Source of the DNA: Dinoroseobacter sp034111085
GTDB taxonomy: Bacteria > Pseudomonadota > Alphaproteobacteria > Rhodobacterales > Rhodobacteraceae
Reading direction: 5' to 3'
NCBI GenBank assembly: GCA_034111085.1
Contig: JAWUXZ010000031.1
Coordinates: 53,050-117,049 of the forward strand
Length of the DNA: 64,000 bases
How positions within the stretch are numbered: the first letter of the stretch is position 1; each line of letters opens with the position of its first letter. Under the pieces are notes generated by a model. The model was not told the DNA's origin, searched no databases, and worked only from the letters and a program-made list of their open reading frames with translations. Below are positions 1-8,290 of this stretch, in pieces. The position numbers and the translations under genes were made by a program.

Positions 1-219
1 GCAGGTATGGATGTTGAAGCGACTGCTTCGACCATCGATGGCTTCGTGTTCCCAACTGTCGAAGAGCAGCTTGGCGCAAAGTGGCTCGATGGCGGTGCTG
101 CTGACTTCATGCTCGGTGTTGCTGGTGTCTTCATCACAGCCGGTTCGATCTCAACATCGCTCGATAGCTATGCTGACGCCGTGAATGCAGGTCCGCTGAC
201 CTCCGTATCGGAAATGTAA
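1..219 (+). CDS. tauA: TauA, taurine ABC transporter substrate-binding protein (C-terminal end only)
   Basis: Open at the left edge of the window; only the last 72 codons are present, in the frame that ends with TAA at 217-219. The visible end has no membrane segment and is immediately followed by tauB and tauC. In taurine loci the periplasmic binding protein gene precedes tauBC, so the assignment rests mainly on position. The binding domain lies outside the window and cannot be inspected. Confidence 0.75.
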   Translation, partial: AGMDVEATASTIDGFVFPTVEEQLGAKWLDGGAADFMLGVAGVFITAGSISTSLDSYADAVNAGPLTSVSEM

Positions 220-293
220 ATCTGACGCCTTTGCGTTAAGTGGCGGCCCGGAGCTTTTTCTGGGCCGTCTTTACATCTAGGCAGGAGAACCCG

Positions 294-1100
294 GTGTCCG
301 ACCTCGTTATTGAAAACCTTTCGATGCGGTTTGACTTGCCCAACGGCTCGTCCATTCAAGCATTGCAAGATGTCTCGCTGACCTTGAAGAAAGGCGAGTT
401 GATGTCTGTCCTCGGCCCCTCAGGCTGCGGCAAGACCACTCTTTTGAACATTGTAGCGGGCTTTCTCGCCCCAACCGCAGGCAAAATATCCATCAACGGC
501 CACTTTGTGACAGGCCCCGCCCCCGAGCGCGGCATGGTCTTTCAGAAAGGTGCGTTGTTTGAGTGGATGAGTGTGCGTGAAAACGTCGACTTTGGCCCCC
601 GCATGAAGGGCATGCCCAAAGCCGAGCGTGACGATATTTCCGATCACCTGCTCGAGACCGTTGGCCTCGGTGATTTTAAAGACAAGGCCGTTTACGAGTT
701 GTCAGGTGGCATGCAGCAACGGGTGGCCTTGGCCCGATGTCTTGCCAATGATCCCGATGTTATCTTGATGGACGAACCGCTCGGCGCACTCGACGCGTTG
801 ACCCGCGAAAAGATGCAAGGTTTGGTTCTGAAGCTGTGGAAAGAAACCGGCAAAACGGTAATCCTAATCACCCACTCGGTTGAAGAAGCGCTGCTTCTGG
901 GCGAGCGGTTGGTCGTGATGGCCCCGCGTCCCGGACGCATCCACAAAGAATACAAGCTGCCCTTTGCCGAACAAGGCGTTGCCGCTGACCTGCGCGAAGT
1001 GAAAAAGAACCCAGAGTTCGGCGAAAGACGCGACGAAATCCTGTCGATGATCTGGGAAATGGAAGAAGAGATTATGGGCCGCACGGAGGAAAAAGCATGA
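294..1100 (+). CDS. tauB: TauB, taurine ABC transporter ATP-binding protein
   Basis: Cytoplasmic ATPase that powers taurine import with TauA and TauC. The 268-residue protein carries Walker A (GPSGCGKTT), Q-loop (VFQKGALF), signature (LSGGMQQR), Walker B (VILMDEPLGALD) and the switch histidine (LITHSVEEA), in the order typical of the nitrate/sulfonate/taurine importer ATPases. I placed the start at the GTG at 294, which follows a good ribosome-binding site (AGGAG at 283-287) and gives the usual N-terminus; an upstream in-frame start at 240 would add 18 unlikely residues. Its stop overlaps the tauC start (ATGA), so translation is probably coupled. Confidence 0.92.
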   Translation: MSDLVIENLSMRFDLPNGSSIQALQDVSLTLKKGELMSVLGPSGCGKTTLLNIVAGFLAPTAGKISINGHFVTGPAPERGMVFQKGALFEWMSVRENVDFGPRMKGMPKAERDDISDHLLETVGLGDFKDKAVYELSGGMQQRVALARCLANDPDVILMDEPLGALDALTREKMQGLVLKLWKETGKTVILITHSVEEALLLGERLVVMAPRPGRIHKEYKLPFAEQGVAADLREVKKNPEFGERRDEILSMIWEMEEEIMGRTEEKA

Positions 1101-2362
1101 GCGTACTTATCTTCTACGTCGTTCTGTTCGCGGTCGCTTTCTTTGGCGTCCAATTCTTCCGCCGCCGCCGCGAAAGTGCGCAGGACTTCACCAGCCTCAA
1201 GACTGTTACCTTTGGCGACGAAAGTGCTGTGCGGCCTGATCGCGCGGCCTCGATTATCTCGATTGTGTCGATCTTCCTGATCTGGGGCGCGTTCACCGGA
1301 TCAATCCTGATGCCGATCCATGTGCCGGGGCCGTTTTCGGGCACAACAAGCTTCACCTACACCGCACAAAACTCGGCTGGTGATACAGATGATGCCACCG
1401 TCACCGTGATCGTTCATGCGCTGGACAACCAACAAGACGCGCCTGAGATCGAGGCGGGCGATGGCTTTGCCAAGAACGACAGCGATTCCGTTGCCGAATG
1501 GCGCAGCACCCTGATCCGGGCCCACGCCAATGACGATGGCAGCGACCAAGAGGGCTATGCGGTGATTGAGGTTGACGGCCAGCCAATCTCGCCGGGTGAC
1601 CGCCTGAGTGTTGACGACGGCACAATCACGATGACAGCCAAAGGCTCGCTGAACTTCGCACCGTCCAAGGGCATGCAGATGGAGCCGATCTGGCTGCCAT
1701 CACCTGAACGCGTCGTCGCACGGTTCTTCGAGATTGCCACTGACGGCTACCAGAACTTCACGTTGTGGGAGCACCTAGGCTCGTCGCTGATGCGCGTGCT
1801 TGCGGGCTTCGCGCTCGGTTCGTTGGTGGGTATTCCGCTGGGCTACGCGATGGGTCTGTCGGGCTGGTTCCGCGGTTGGTTTGATCCAATCGTCGAGTTC
1901 ATGCGTCCGGTGCCACCGCTCGCATTGATCCCGCTGGTGATCATCTGGTTCGGCATCTGGGAGACAGGCAAGATCATCCTGCTGTTCCTCGCCGCCCTTT
2001 GGATCATGACGATTGCCGCACGCGCTGGCGTGTCTGGGGTCAACATCTCGAAGATCCACGCGGCCTATTCGCTGGGGGCGTCCAAGTGGCAAATCATGCG
2101 CCACGTCATCATGCCAAACTCGTTGCCGGAGATATTCACCGGTGCACGGGTTGCGATGGGAGTTTGCTGGGGCACAGTGGTTGCCGCAGAACTGGTGGCT
2201 GCACAGAAAGGTGCGGGCATGATGATCATCGCGGCCTCGAAGTTCCAGCTGACAGATATTGTCATCATGGGCATCGTGCTGATCGGGATCATTGGCTACG
2301 GCATCGATATCCTGATGCGCCGGGCCGAGACGATCCTTGTGCCGTGGAAAGGCCGCTCGTAA
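1097..2362 (+). CDS. tauC: TauC, taurine ABC transporter permease with an extra soluble domain
   Basis: Inner-membrane permease of the taurine importer. The C-terminal 215 residues or so are a standard BPD-type permease with the EAA-loop region (AAYSLGASKWQIMRHVIMPNS). The 421-residue protein is about 140 longer than a usual TauC. Two N-terminal membrane segments (about residues 3-22 and 51-70) are followed by an insertion of roughly 125 residues before the conserved WLPSPERV stretch. The insert is hydrophilic, Asp/Thr rich, and contains a VCBS/cadherin-like strand pattern (SFTYTAQNSAGDTDDATVTV). I infer that it lies in the periplasm. The start overlaps the tauB stop. Confidence 0.9.
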   Translation: MSVLIFYVVLFAVAFFGVQFFRRRRESAQDFTSLKTVTFGDESAVRPDRAASIISIVSIFLIWGAFTGSILMPIHVPGPFSGTTSFTYTAQNSAGDTDDATVTVIVHALDNQQDAPEIEAGDGFAKNDSDSVAEWRSTLIRAHANDDGSDQEGYAVIEVDGQPISPGDRLSVDDGTITMTAKGSLNFAPSKGMQMEPIWLPSPERVVARFFEIATDGYQNFTLWEHLGSSLMRVLAGFALGSLVGIPLGYAMGLSGWFRGWFDPIVEFMRPVPPLALIPLVIIWFGIWETGKIILLFLAALWIMTIAARAGVSGVNISKIHAAYSLGASKWQIMRHVIMPNSLPEIFTGARVAMGVCWGTVVAAELVAAQKGAGMMIIAASKFQLTDIVIMGIVLIGIIGYGIDILMRRAETILVPWKGRS

Positions 2363-2390
2363 GCGCCTTCCCTCTAGACCAAATAATCAA

Positions 2391-2416
2391 GGGCGCGCCT
2401 TCGGGTGCGCCCTTGT
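2391..2416 (+). terminator. Hairpin terminator after tauC
   Basis: A 9-bp stem, GGGCGCGCC (2391-2399) with GGTGCGCCC (2404-2412) including one G-U pair, is closed by a TTCG tetraloop and followed by a short, weak T run. It lies 28 bases after the tauC stop and before tauR, so it probably ends the tauABC transcript. Confidence 0.65.
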
Positions 2417-2421
2417 CATAT

Positions 2422-2469
2422 CTGGACTTATGCTTGCCCCTAACCCATGTGGGGCCTATGTCCAATTTA
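2422..2469. promoter_or_regulatory. Candidate TauR-binding region upstream of tauR
   Basis: CTGGACTTA lies at 2422-2430, and a related TTGGAC core is on the opposite strand ending near 2461. From memory, TauR of Rhodobacter capsulatus recognises direct repeats of the form CTGGACYTAA; the first site matches nine of ten positions. The position just before the tauR start would suit autoregulation. The second core is weaker. Confidence 0.4.
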
Positions 2470-2470
2470 G

Positions 2471-3949
2471 ATGATCCCAGCAGATTCCATATTCCTTGAT
2501 GCCGATGATGACGGCACGCTTCAGCACAAAATACAGCGGCTGATTGCAGAAGGTATATTATCGGGCCGCTTTCGCCCCGGCGAGCGGATGCCATCCAGCC
2601 GCAAATTGGCCGAGCATCTAGGCGTCTCGCGCATCACCGTAACCATCGCCTACACCAACCTTGTCTCAGACGACTATCTCGTTGCGCGCGGGCGTTCAGG
2701 CTATTTCGTGTCCGAGACGGCCCCGACGAGCCCCAGCTTCGCACTCGCCAATCCGCCCGAGGAATCGGAGCTGGACTGGGCCCGCATCCTTTCGCATTCC
2801 TACACGCCGGCTGACAAACTGACCCGGCCCGAGGATTGGCAGCGCTACCCGTATCCGTTCATCTACGGGCAAACCGACCCGGCACTTCTGGACCACCAAA
2901 ACTGGCGGCTTTGTGCACTACAGGCGTTGGGGCAAAAGGATTTTGAGGCGCTGACCTCGGACTACTACGAGCGCGATGACCCGCAACTGATCGAATATAT
3001 CCTGCGCCACATCCTGCCGCGCCGGGGGATTGCGGCCAAGCCCGATAACATCCTGATCACGCTTGGCGCGCAGAACGCACTGTGGATGACCGCGCAATTG
3101 CTGCTGACCCAAAGGCGCACCGCGGCGATCGAGAACCCCAGCTATCCCGGCCTGCGCTGGATCATGGACCACGCGCGTGGACGCACGCTTGAGATTGATG
3201 TGGACGAGGAAGGGCTGAACCCAGACGATCTACCCGACAGCTTGGACGCGGTGTTTGTCACCGTCAGCCACCACTGCCCCACCAATGCGACGATGCCCCT
3301 TAGCCGTCGCAAAGCGCTGTTGAAAAAGGCCGTCGAGCAGGGGTTCGTGATCGTCGAGGATGATTACGAGTTTGAAATTTCGTTCCAGAAAAGCCCGTTG
3401 CCCGCGCTCAAAAGCCTCGATGAGACCGGCGCAGTGATCTATGTCGGCTCGTTCTCTAAATCGCTATTTCCGGGCCTGCGGCTTGGCTATATTGTCGCCC
3501 CCAGCCCGTTTATCCGCGAGGCGCGCGAGCTGCGGGCCTTGGTGCTGCGCCACCCCCCCGGCCATATCCAGCGCACAGCGGCGCATTTTCTGTCGCTTGG
3601 CCATTACGACGCGCAGGTTAACCGCATGGCCAAAGCCTACGGCCAACGCCGCGCGATCATGGAACAGGCGATTGCCAAGCACGGGCTGCAAACCGCGAAT
3701 GCGGCGCAGACCGGCGGATCGAGCTTTTGGATGCGCGCGCCCAAGCATGTGGATACCAACGATTTGGCCAAGCGGCTGCACGCGCAAGGTGTAGTGATCG
3801 AGCCCGGACATGTTTTTTTCGGCGGAGCTAACCCGCCCCGGCATTTCTACAGACTTGCGTATTCGTCCATTGGGGCTGATCAAATCGACAAGGGGATCGA
3901 GTTGATTGCAAAGGCGATTGCGGAATCTGGACCGATCCAAGTCGGCTGA
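2471..3949 (+). CDS. tauR: TauR, MocR-type GntR/aminotransferase regulator of taurine genes
   Basis: A 492-residue MocR-family regulator: an N-terminal GntR winged helix (about residues 17-80, with MPSSRKLAEHLGVSRITV) joined to a class I aminotransferase-like domain. The PLP-lysine motif SFSKSLFPGLRLGY is present (lysine at about residue 330), so the domain can probably bind PLP. Regulators of this type next to xsc and tauABC in Rhodobacteraceae activate taurine catabolism. It lies on the same strand as tauABC, between a terminator and xsc. The ATG at 2471 lacks an obvious strong ribosome-binding site. Confidence 0.88.
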   Translation: MIPADSIFLDADDDGTLQHKIQRLIAEGILSGRFRPGERMPSSRKLAEHLGVSRITVTIAYTNLVSDDYLVARGRSGYFVSETAPTSPSFALANPPEESELDWARILSHSYTPADKLTRPEDWQRYPYPFIYGQTDPALLDHQNWRLCALQALGQKDFEALTSDYYERDDPQLIEYILRHILPRRGIAAKPDNILITLGAQNALWMTAQLLLTQRRTAAIENPSYPGLRWIMDHARGRTLEIDVDEEGLNPDDLPDSLDAVFVTVSHHCPTNATMPLSRRKALLKKAVEQGFVIVEDDYEFEISFQKSPLPALKSLDETGAVIYVGSFSKSLFPGLRLGYIVAPSPFIREARELRALVLRHPPGHIQRTAAHFLSLGHYDAQVNRMAKAYGQRRAIMEQAIAKHGLQTANAAQTGGSSFWMRAPKHVDTNDLAKRLHAQGVVIEPGHVFFGGANPPRHFYRLAYSSIGADQIDKGIELIAKAIAESGPIQVG

Positions 3950-3965
3950 CTGGCCCTAACTTGAT

Positions 3966-4019
3966 ACGTCCAAACTTGGCATTCACTAAGCGCCCCAAGA
4001 ATTCATAATTAGACGTCCA
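3966..4019. promoter_or_regulatory. Direct TGGACGT repeats upstream of xsc, candidate TauR sites
   Basis: The heptamer ACGTCCA (TGGACGT on the minus strand) occurs twice, at 3966-3972 and 4013-4019, in the 85-base gap between tauR and xsc. The second is CTGGACGT in full and resembles the CTGGACTTA before tauR. Direct repeats are what MocR-type regulators usually bind. The second copy lies only 15 bases before the xsc start codon. Confidence 0.4.
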
Positions 4020-4034
4020 GAGGATTCGACACCC

Positions 4035-5810
4035 ATGAAGATGACCACAGAAGAAGCTTTTGTTAAGGTTCTGCAGCGCCACGGTATTGAACATGCTTTT
4101 GGCATCATCGGGTCCGCCATGATGCCGATCTCAGACCTGTTCCCGCGCGCGGGCATCAAGTTCTGGGACTGCGCACATGAAGGCTCGGCTGGGTTTATGT
4201 CCGACGGCTACACGCGCGCCACTGGCAAGATGTCGATGATGATCGCACAAAACGGTCCCGGCATTACCAATTTCGTAACGGCTGTGAAGACCGCCTACTG
4301 GAACCACACACCGCTTTTGCTGGTCACCCCGCAGGCCGCCAACAAGACAATCGGTCAGGGTGGCTTCCAAGAAGTCGCGCAGATGGCGCTGTTCGAAGAC
4401 ATGGTTGCCTACCAAGAAGAAGTGCGTGACCCGTCCCGCGTCGCCGAAGTACTGACCCGCGTGATCGCCCAAGCCAAGCGCTTGTCCGGCCCAGCGCAGA
4501 TCAACCTGCCGCGCGACTACTGGACCCAAATCATCGACATCGACATCCCTGATCCCGTCGAATTCGAGCGCTCATCGGGCGGCGAAAACTCTGTCGCTAA
4601 GGCGGCTGAAATCCTGTCGAAAGCCAAGAACCCTGTCATCCTGAACGGTGCTGGCGTTGTTCTGTCCGAAGGCGGCATCGAGGCATCGATGAAGCTGGCA
4701 GAGCGTCTGGATGCACCCGTATGTGTTGGCTACCAGCACAACGACGCGTTCCCCGGCAGCCACCCGCTGTTTGCTGGCCCGCTTGGCTACAACGGCTCCA
4801 AGGCCGGCATGGAATTGATCCGCGACGCTGACGTGATCTTAGCCCTCGGAACGCGCCTCAACCCGTTCTCGACCCTGCCCGGATACGGCATTGATTACTG
4901 GCCTAAGAACGCGACGATCATTCAGGTCGACATCAACCCCGACCGCATTGGTCTGACCAAGAAAGTCACTGTCGGTATCGTCGGTGATGCAGCCAAGGTT
5001 GCCAATGGTCTGATCAAGGGTCTGTCGGATGATGCAGGCGATGCAGGTCGCGCAGATCGCAAAGCCAACATCGCCCAGAAGAAGTCGGCTTGGGCACAAG
5101 AGCTGACCTCGCTGACCCACGAGCAGGACGATCCCGGCACTGACTGGAACGTGCGTGCCCGTGCCGACAAGCCCGACTGGATGAGCCCTCGCATGGCGTG
5201 GCGCGCAATCCAAGCGGCGCTGCCCCGCGAGGCGATCATCTCGTCGGACATCGGCAACAACTGCGCAATCGGCAACGCCTATCCCGACTTCGATCAGGGC
5301 CGGAAGTATCTCGCACCGGGTCTGTTTGGTCCGTGCGGCTACGGTTTGCCTGCCATCGTTGGCGCAAAAATCGGCCAGCCAGACGTTCCTGTTGTCGGCT
5401 TTGCTGGTGACGGCGCGTTCGGCATTGCCGTCAATGAGTTGACCGCAATTGGTCGCGGAGACTGGCCACCGGTGACGCAGATCGTGTTCCGCAACTACCA
5501 GTGGGGCGCGGAAAAGCGGAACTCTACCTTGTGGTTCGAGGACAACTTCGTCGGCACCGAGCTGGACGAGGAAGTATCCTATGCGGGCATCGCAGAAGCT
5601 TGCGGTCTTGTAGGCGTTGTTGCGCGGACCATGGAAGAGCTGACCGAGGTGCTTGCAAAGGCCATCGACGATCAGATGAACCACGGCAAGACCACGCTGA
5701 TCGAGGCGATGATCAACCAAGAGCTCGGCGATCCGTTCCGTCGTGACGCAATGAAGAAGCCAGTGTCCATCGCGGGCATCAGCGCCGACGACATGCGCCC
5801 TCAGGCTTAA
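4035..5810 (+). CDS. xsc: Xsc, sulfoacetaldehyde acetyltransferase
   Basis: Thiamine-diphosphate enzyme that converts sulfoacetaldehyde and phosphate to acetyl phosphate and sulfite, the carbon-sulfur cleavage step of taurine and related C2-sulfonate degradation. The 591-residue length is normal for Xsc. The ThDP motif GDGAFGIAVNE and the family-typical RNYQWGAEKRN stretch are present, as is the N-terminal pyrimidine-domain glutamate region (CAHEGSAGFMSDGYTRATG). The ATG at 4035 gives the standard N-terminus (MKMTTEEAFVKVL). A phosphotransacetylase gene often follows xsc but does not here; a terminator follows instead. Confidence 0.95.
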   Translation: MKMTTEEAFVKVLQRHGIEHAFGIIGSAMMPISDLFPRAGIKFWDCAHEGSAGFMSDGYTRATGKMSMMIAQNGPGITNFVTAVKTAYWNHTPLLLVTPQAANKTIGQGGFQEVAQMALFEDMVAYQEEVRDPSRVAEVLTRVIAQAKRLSGPAQINLPRDYWTQIIDIDIPDPVEFERSSGGENSVAKAAEILSKAKNPVILNGAGVVLSEGGIEASMKLAERLDAPVCVGYQHNDAFPGSHPLFAGPLGYNGSKAGMELIRDADVILALGTRLNPFSTLPGYGIDYWPKNATIIQVDINPDRIGLTKKVTVGIVGDAAKVANGLIKGLSDDAGDAGRADRKANIAQKKSAWAQELTSLTHEQDDPGTDWNVRARADKPDWMSPRMAWRAIQAALPREAIISSDIGNNCAIGNAYPDFDQGRKYLAPGLFGPCGYGLPAIVGAKIGQPDVPVVGFAGDGAFGIAVNELTAIGRGDWPPVTQIVFRNYQWGAEKRNSTLWFEDNFVGTELDEEVSYAGIAEACGLVGVVARTMEELTEVLAKAIDDQMNHGKTTLIEAMINQELGDPFRRDAMKKPVSIAGISADDMRPQA

Positions 5811-5830
5811 GCCTAGCGCTAGAAAATTTG

Positions 5831-5870
5831 ACGCCGCCTTCGGAGCAATCCCGAGGCGGCGTTATTTTTT
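5831..5870 (+). terminator. Rho-independent terminator after xsc
   Basis: ACGCCGCCT (5831-5839) pairs with AGGCGGCGT near 5854-5862, with a further CGG/CCG pairing inside, and is followed by TATTTTTTG. It lies 20 bases after the xsc stop and also faces the end of the convergent pepT gene. Confidence 0.8.
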
Positions 5871-5876
5871 GTGCGG

Positions 5877-7118
5877 CTAGGTGGGTTTTGCGGCCATCTT
5901 CGACAGGGTCAGGCACAAGTCCGTCGCAATCGCCATGTCTTGAACCGAAATCCATTCTAGCGGCCCGTGGATGTTCTGCATCCCGGTAAACAAGTTCGGC
6001 GTCGGCACGCCCATTTCGGTCAGCCGCGAGCCGTCCGTGCCACCGCGAATGGGCACGCTGATAGGCTCGATCCCCAGCGCGCGGGCGGCATCGCAGGCCA
6101 GTTCCACCGGGGTCATGTCGTCCTCCAGCCAGTAACGCATATTGCGGTATTGCGGCTTGATCTCGCAGGTGATCTCGGCGCGCGGCTCGGTCGCTTGGAC
6201 GGCTGCACAGACCTGGCGCAGCAGATCGCCTTTGGCAGCCAAGCCGTCACGCTCAAAATCGCGCAGGATCAGCTTGATCTTCATCTGCGATGATCCACCA
6301 ATCATTTCAGTCGCACAGATGAACCCCTCGCGCCCTTCGGTCACTTCTGGCGTCATCGTCGCCTGTGGCAAAGTCTGAATGATTTTTGAGGCCAGATGGA
6401 TTGCGTTGACCAGCTTGTCCTTTGCTTGACCCGGATGAATGGACACGCCCGTGATCGTCACGACGCCGGCATCTGCCGAGAACGTCTCATATTCAATCTC
6501 GCCCACTGCACCGCCATCAAAAGTGTAGGCGAAATCTGCGCCGAGGTCTTTGGGCAGCTTGCTACCCACCCCGCGCCCGATCTCTTCGTCAGGCGTGAAA
6601 GCGATGCGGATAGGGCCGTGGGGGATGTCGGGATTGGCGAGCATGTGGCGTGCGGCGGTCATGATGATCGCAACGCCTGCCTTATCGTCGGCGCCCAATA
6701 AAGTGGTACCGGAAGCCGTGATGATGTCTTGGCCCTGCTTCTCGGCCAGATAAGGAAATTGCTCAGGCGACAGGGTTAGGTTCGGATCGTCGGGGAAGGA
6801 TATATCGCCGCCGTTATAGCCTTTGAGCAGCCGAGGTTTCACGCCTGCCGCGTTGAACTGCGGCGCGGTATCGACATGTGCGAGGAAGCCAACGGTCGGA
6901 CCCGGCACGTTTCCGGGGATGGTCGCGAGAACAGTGCCGTAGTCAGTCAGCGTCACATCGGACGCGCCAATCTCAGCAAGCTCGTCGCGGAGCAGATTGA
7001 GGATATCGTACTGGATTTGCGTGCTCGGCGCGCTGGCAGAATCCTCGTCGCTTTGGCTGTCGATGGCGGCATAGCGCATCAAGCGCTCGGCAAGTTCGGT
7101 GTCGAAATCGTTTGGCAT
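5877..7118 (-). CDS. pepT: PepT, peptidase T (tripeptide aminopeptidase)
   Basis: Zinc metallopeptidase of the M20B family that removes the N-terminal residue from tripeptides. The metal-site blocks are visible: FLAHVDTAP, GADDKAGVAII and FTPDEEIGRGV. The length of 413 residues is normal. The start is the ATG at 7118 (MPNDFDTEL), which has a strong ribosome-binding site (CAGGAGGGCA); an upstream in-frame start would add 17 atypical residues. It lies 67 bases after the dmdA-like gene on the same strand and may be a separate transcript. Confidence 0.93.
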   Translation of the reverse strand: MPNDFDTELAERLMRYAAIDSQSDEDSASAPSTQIQYDILNLLRDELAEIGASDVTLTDYGTVLATIPGNVPGPTVGFLAHVDTAPQFNAAGVKPRLLKGYNGGDISFPDDPNLTLSPEQFPYLAEKQGQDIITASGTTLLGADDKAGVAIIMTAARHMLANPDIPHGPIRIAFTPDEEIGRGVGSKLPKDLGADFAYTFDGGAVGEIEYETFSADAGVVTITGVSIHPGQAKDKLVNAIHLASKIIQTLPQATMTPEVTEGREGFICATEMIGGSSQMKIKLILRDFERDGLAAKGDLLRQVCAAVQATEPRAEITCEIKPQYRNMRYWLEDDMTPVELACDAARALGIEPISVPIRGGTDGSRLTEMGVPTPNLFTGMQNIHGPLEWISVQDMAIATDLCLTLSKMAAKPT

Positions 7119-7185
7119 ATTGCCCTCCTGCGTTGGCCAAAGAAGGCGGCGCGCAGGAGGGGAAGTCAAGCGGTGCGGACGCAGC

Positions 7186-8286
7186 CTAGAGCCAGAACTT
7201 TTCCTGCACAGTCGCGTTGACCATGCCCTCGTGGGTCTCGACTTCCAGCTTGGTGCCGGGCTTCCAGTGGGTCATGCGGACCATGCCGATGGCAACCGTG
7301 CAGCCGTAATCCGGAGACCACGATGCAGACGGGACCTGACCGACCTTTTCGCCGTCCGCATAGATCGGCCAGACCCGGTCGCAGTGCACCGTGCGGCCTT
7401 CGATGGCAATCGCGCGCACCTGACGGATCGGGCCGTCTTTGGCAACGCGCAGCAACGCGTCACGCCCGATACAACCGATGGCCGTCTGGGTGTTGCAAAA
7501 CCGACCCAAGCCGCATTCGTGGGGGGTGTTGTCGCGGGTCATGTCGTTGCCGTAGCTGAGCATCCCGCCCTCGACCCGCTCTATTCCGTTGGGGCATCCG
7601 GCGCGGACGTTGAGGTCCACGCCTGCCTCAAACAGAGCGTTCCAAAGTGGCATGCCCAGTTCGGAATCCTCGACATAGATCTCAAACCCTCCCTGCTTGG
7701 AAAAGCCCGAGCGCGCGATCAGCACGTCATGGCCTTCGAACTGGAAATACCCAAAGCGGAAGAAACGCAGGTTGGAAACATCCTCGCCAAAGACCCGTCT
7801 GGCCAGCTCGTCGGCTTTCGGGCCTTGGATCCCAAGTGGGCTGACATCAGGCTCGTCCACGATCACTTCAAACCGGTAGGCGTTGGCGATGCCTTTGACC
7901 CACAGCAGCAAGTCGGAATCTGCAATCGAAATCCAGAACCGATCATCGCTGATTTTGACGGCGACCGGATCATTCAGCATTCCGCCGGTTTCGTCCACGA
8001 TCGGCACATAGAGGCACTGTCCGGGCAGCATCCCGCGCAAATCACGCGGGGTCAGCGTTTGCATCAGCCGCGACGCATCGGGGCCGCGCAATTCCACCTG
8101 CCGTTCGCAAGACACATCCCAAACCTGAACATGCTTTTTAAGGTGATGGTAATCGGCTTCCGGGCTCTCGAAATACGTCGGCAGCAGCATGTGGTTGTAG
8201 ACGGTATAACCGCCCACTCCCGCGGCTTCGACACCTTCCGAGAACGGCGTGCGGCGAAGCCGACGCGACTGAGAAATCACTGCCAT
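7186..8286 (-). CDS. dmdA: DmdA family, dimethylsulfoniopropionate demethylase-like aminomethyltransferase
   Basis: A 366-residue GcvT-fold protein that resembles DmdA throughout: SRRLRRTPFSEGVEAAG at the N-terminus, YTVYNHMLLPT, VQVWDVSCERQV, PVAVKISDDRFW, ARSGFSKQGGFEIYVE and SYGNDMTRDNTPHECGL. DmdA moves a methyl group from DMSP to tetrahydrofolate, giving methylmercaptopropionate. The start is the ATG at 8286, preceded by AAGGATAAGACC. It begins 4 bases after the ligase stop, so the two are almost certainly co-expressed. GcvT-like paralogues with other methyl donors exist, so the substrate is not proved. Confidence 0.8.
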   Translation of the reverse strand: MAVISQSRRLRRTPFSEGVEAAGVGGYTVYNHMLLPTYFESPEADYHHLKKHVQVWDVSCERQVELRGPDASRLMQTLTPRDLRGMLPGQCLYVPIVDETGGMLNDPVAVKISDDRFWISIADSDLLLWVKGIANAYRFEVIVDEPDVSPLGIQGPKADELARRVFGEDVSNLRFFRFGYFQFEGHDVLIARSGFSKQGGFEIYVEDSELGMPLWNALFEAGVDLNVRAGCPNGIERVEGGMLSYGNDMTRDNTPHECGLGRFCNTQTAIGCIGRDALLRVAKDGPIRQVRAIAIEGRTVHCDRVWPIYADGEKVGQVPSASWSPDYGCTVAIGMVRMTHWKPGTKLEVETHEGMVNATVQEKFWL

Positions 8287-8290
8287 GGTC

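Noticed and set aside
4839..5720. A 293-codon open frame on the minus strand opposite xsc
   Set aside because: It shows no domain; xsc on the other strand is fully supported by motifs.
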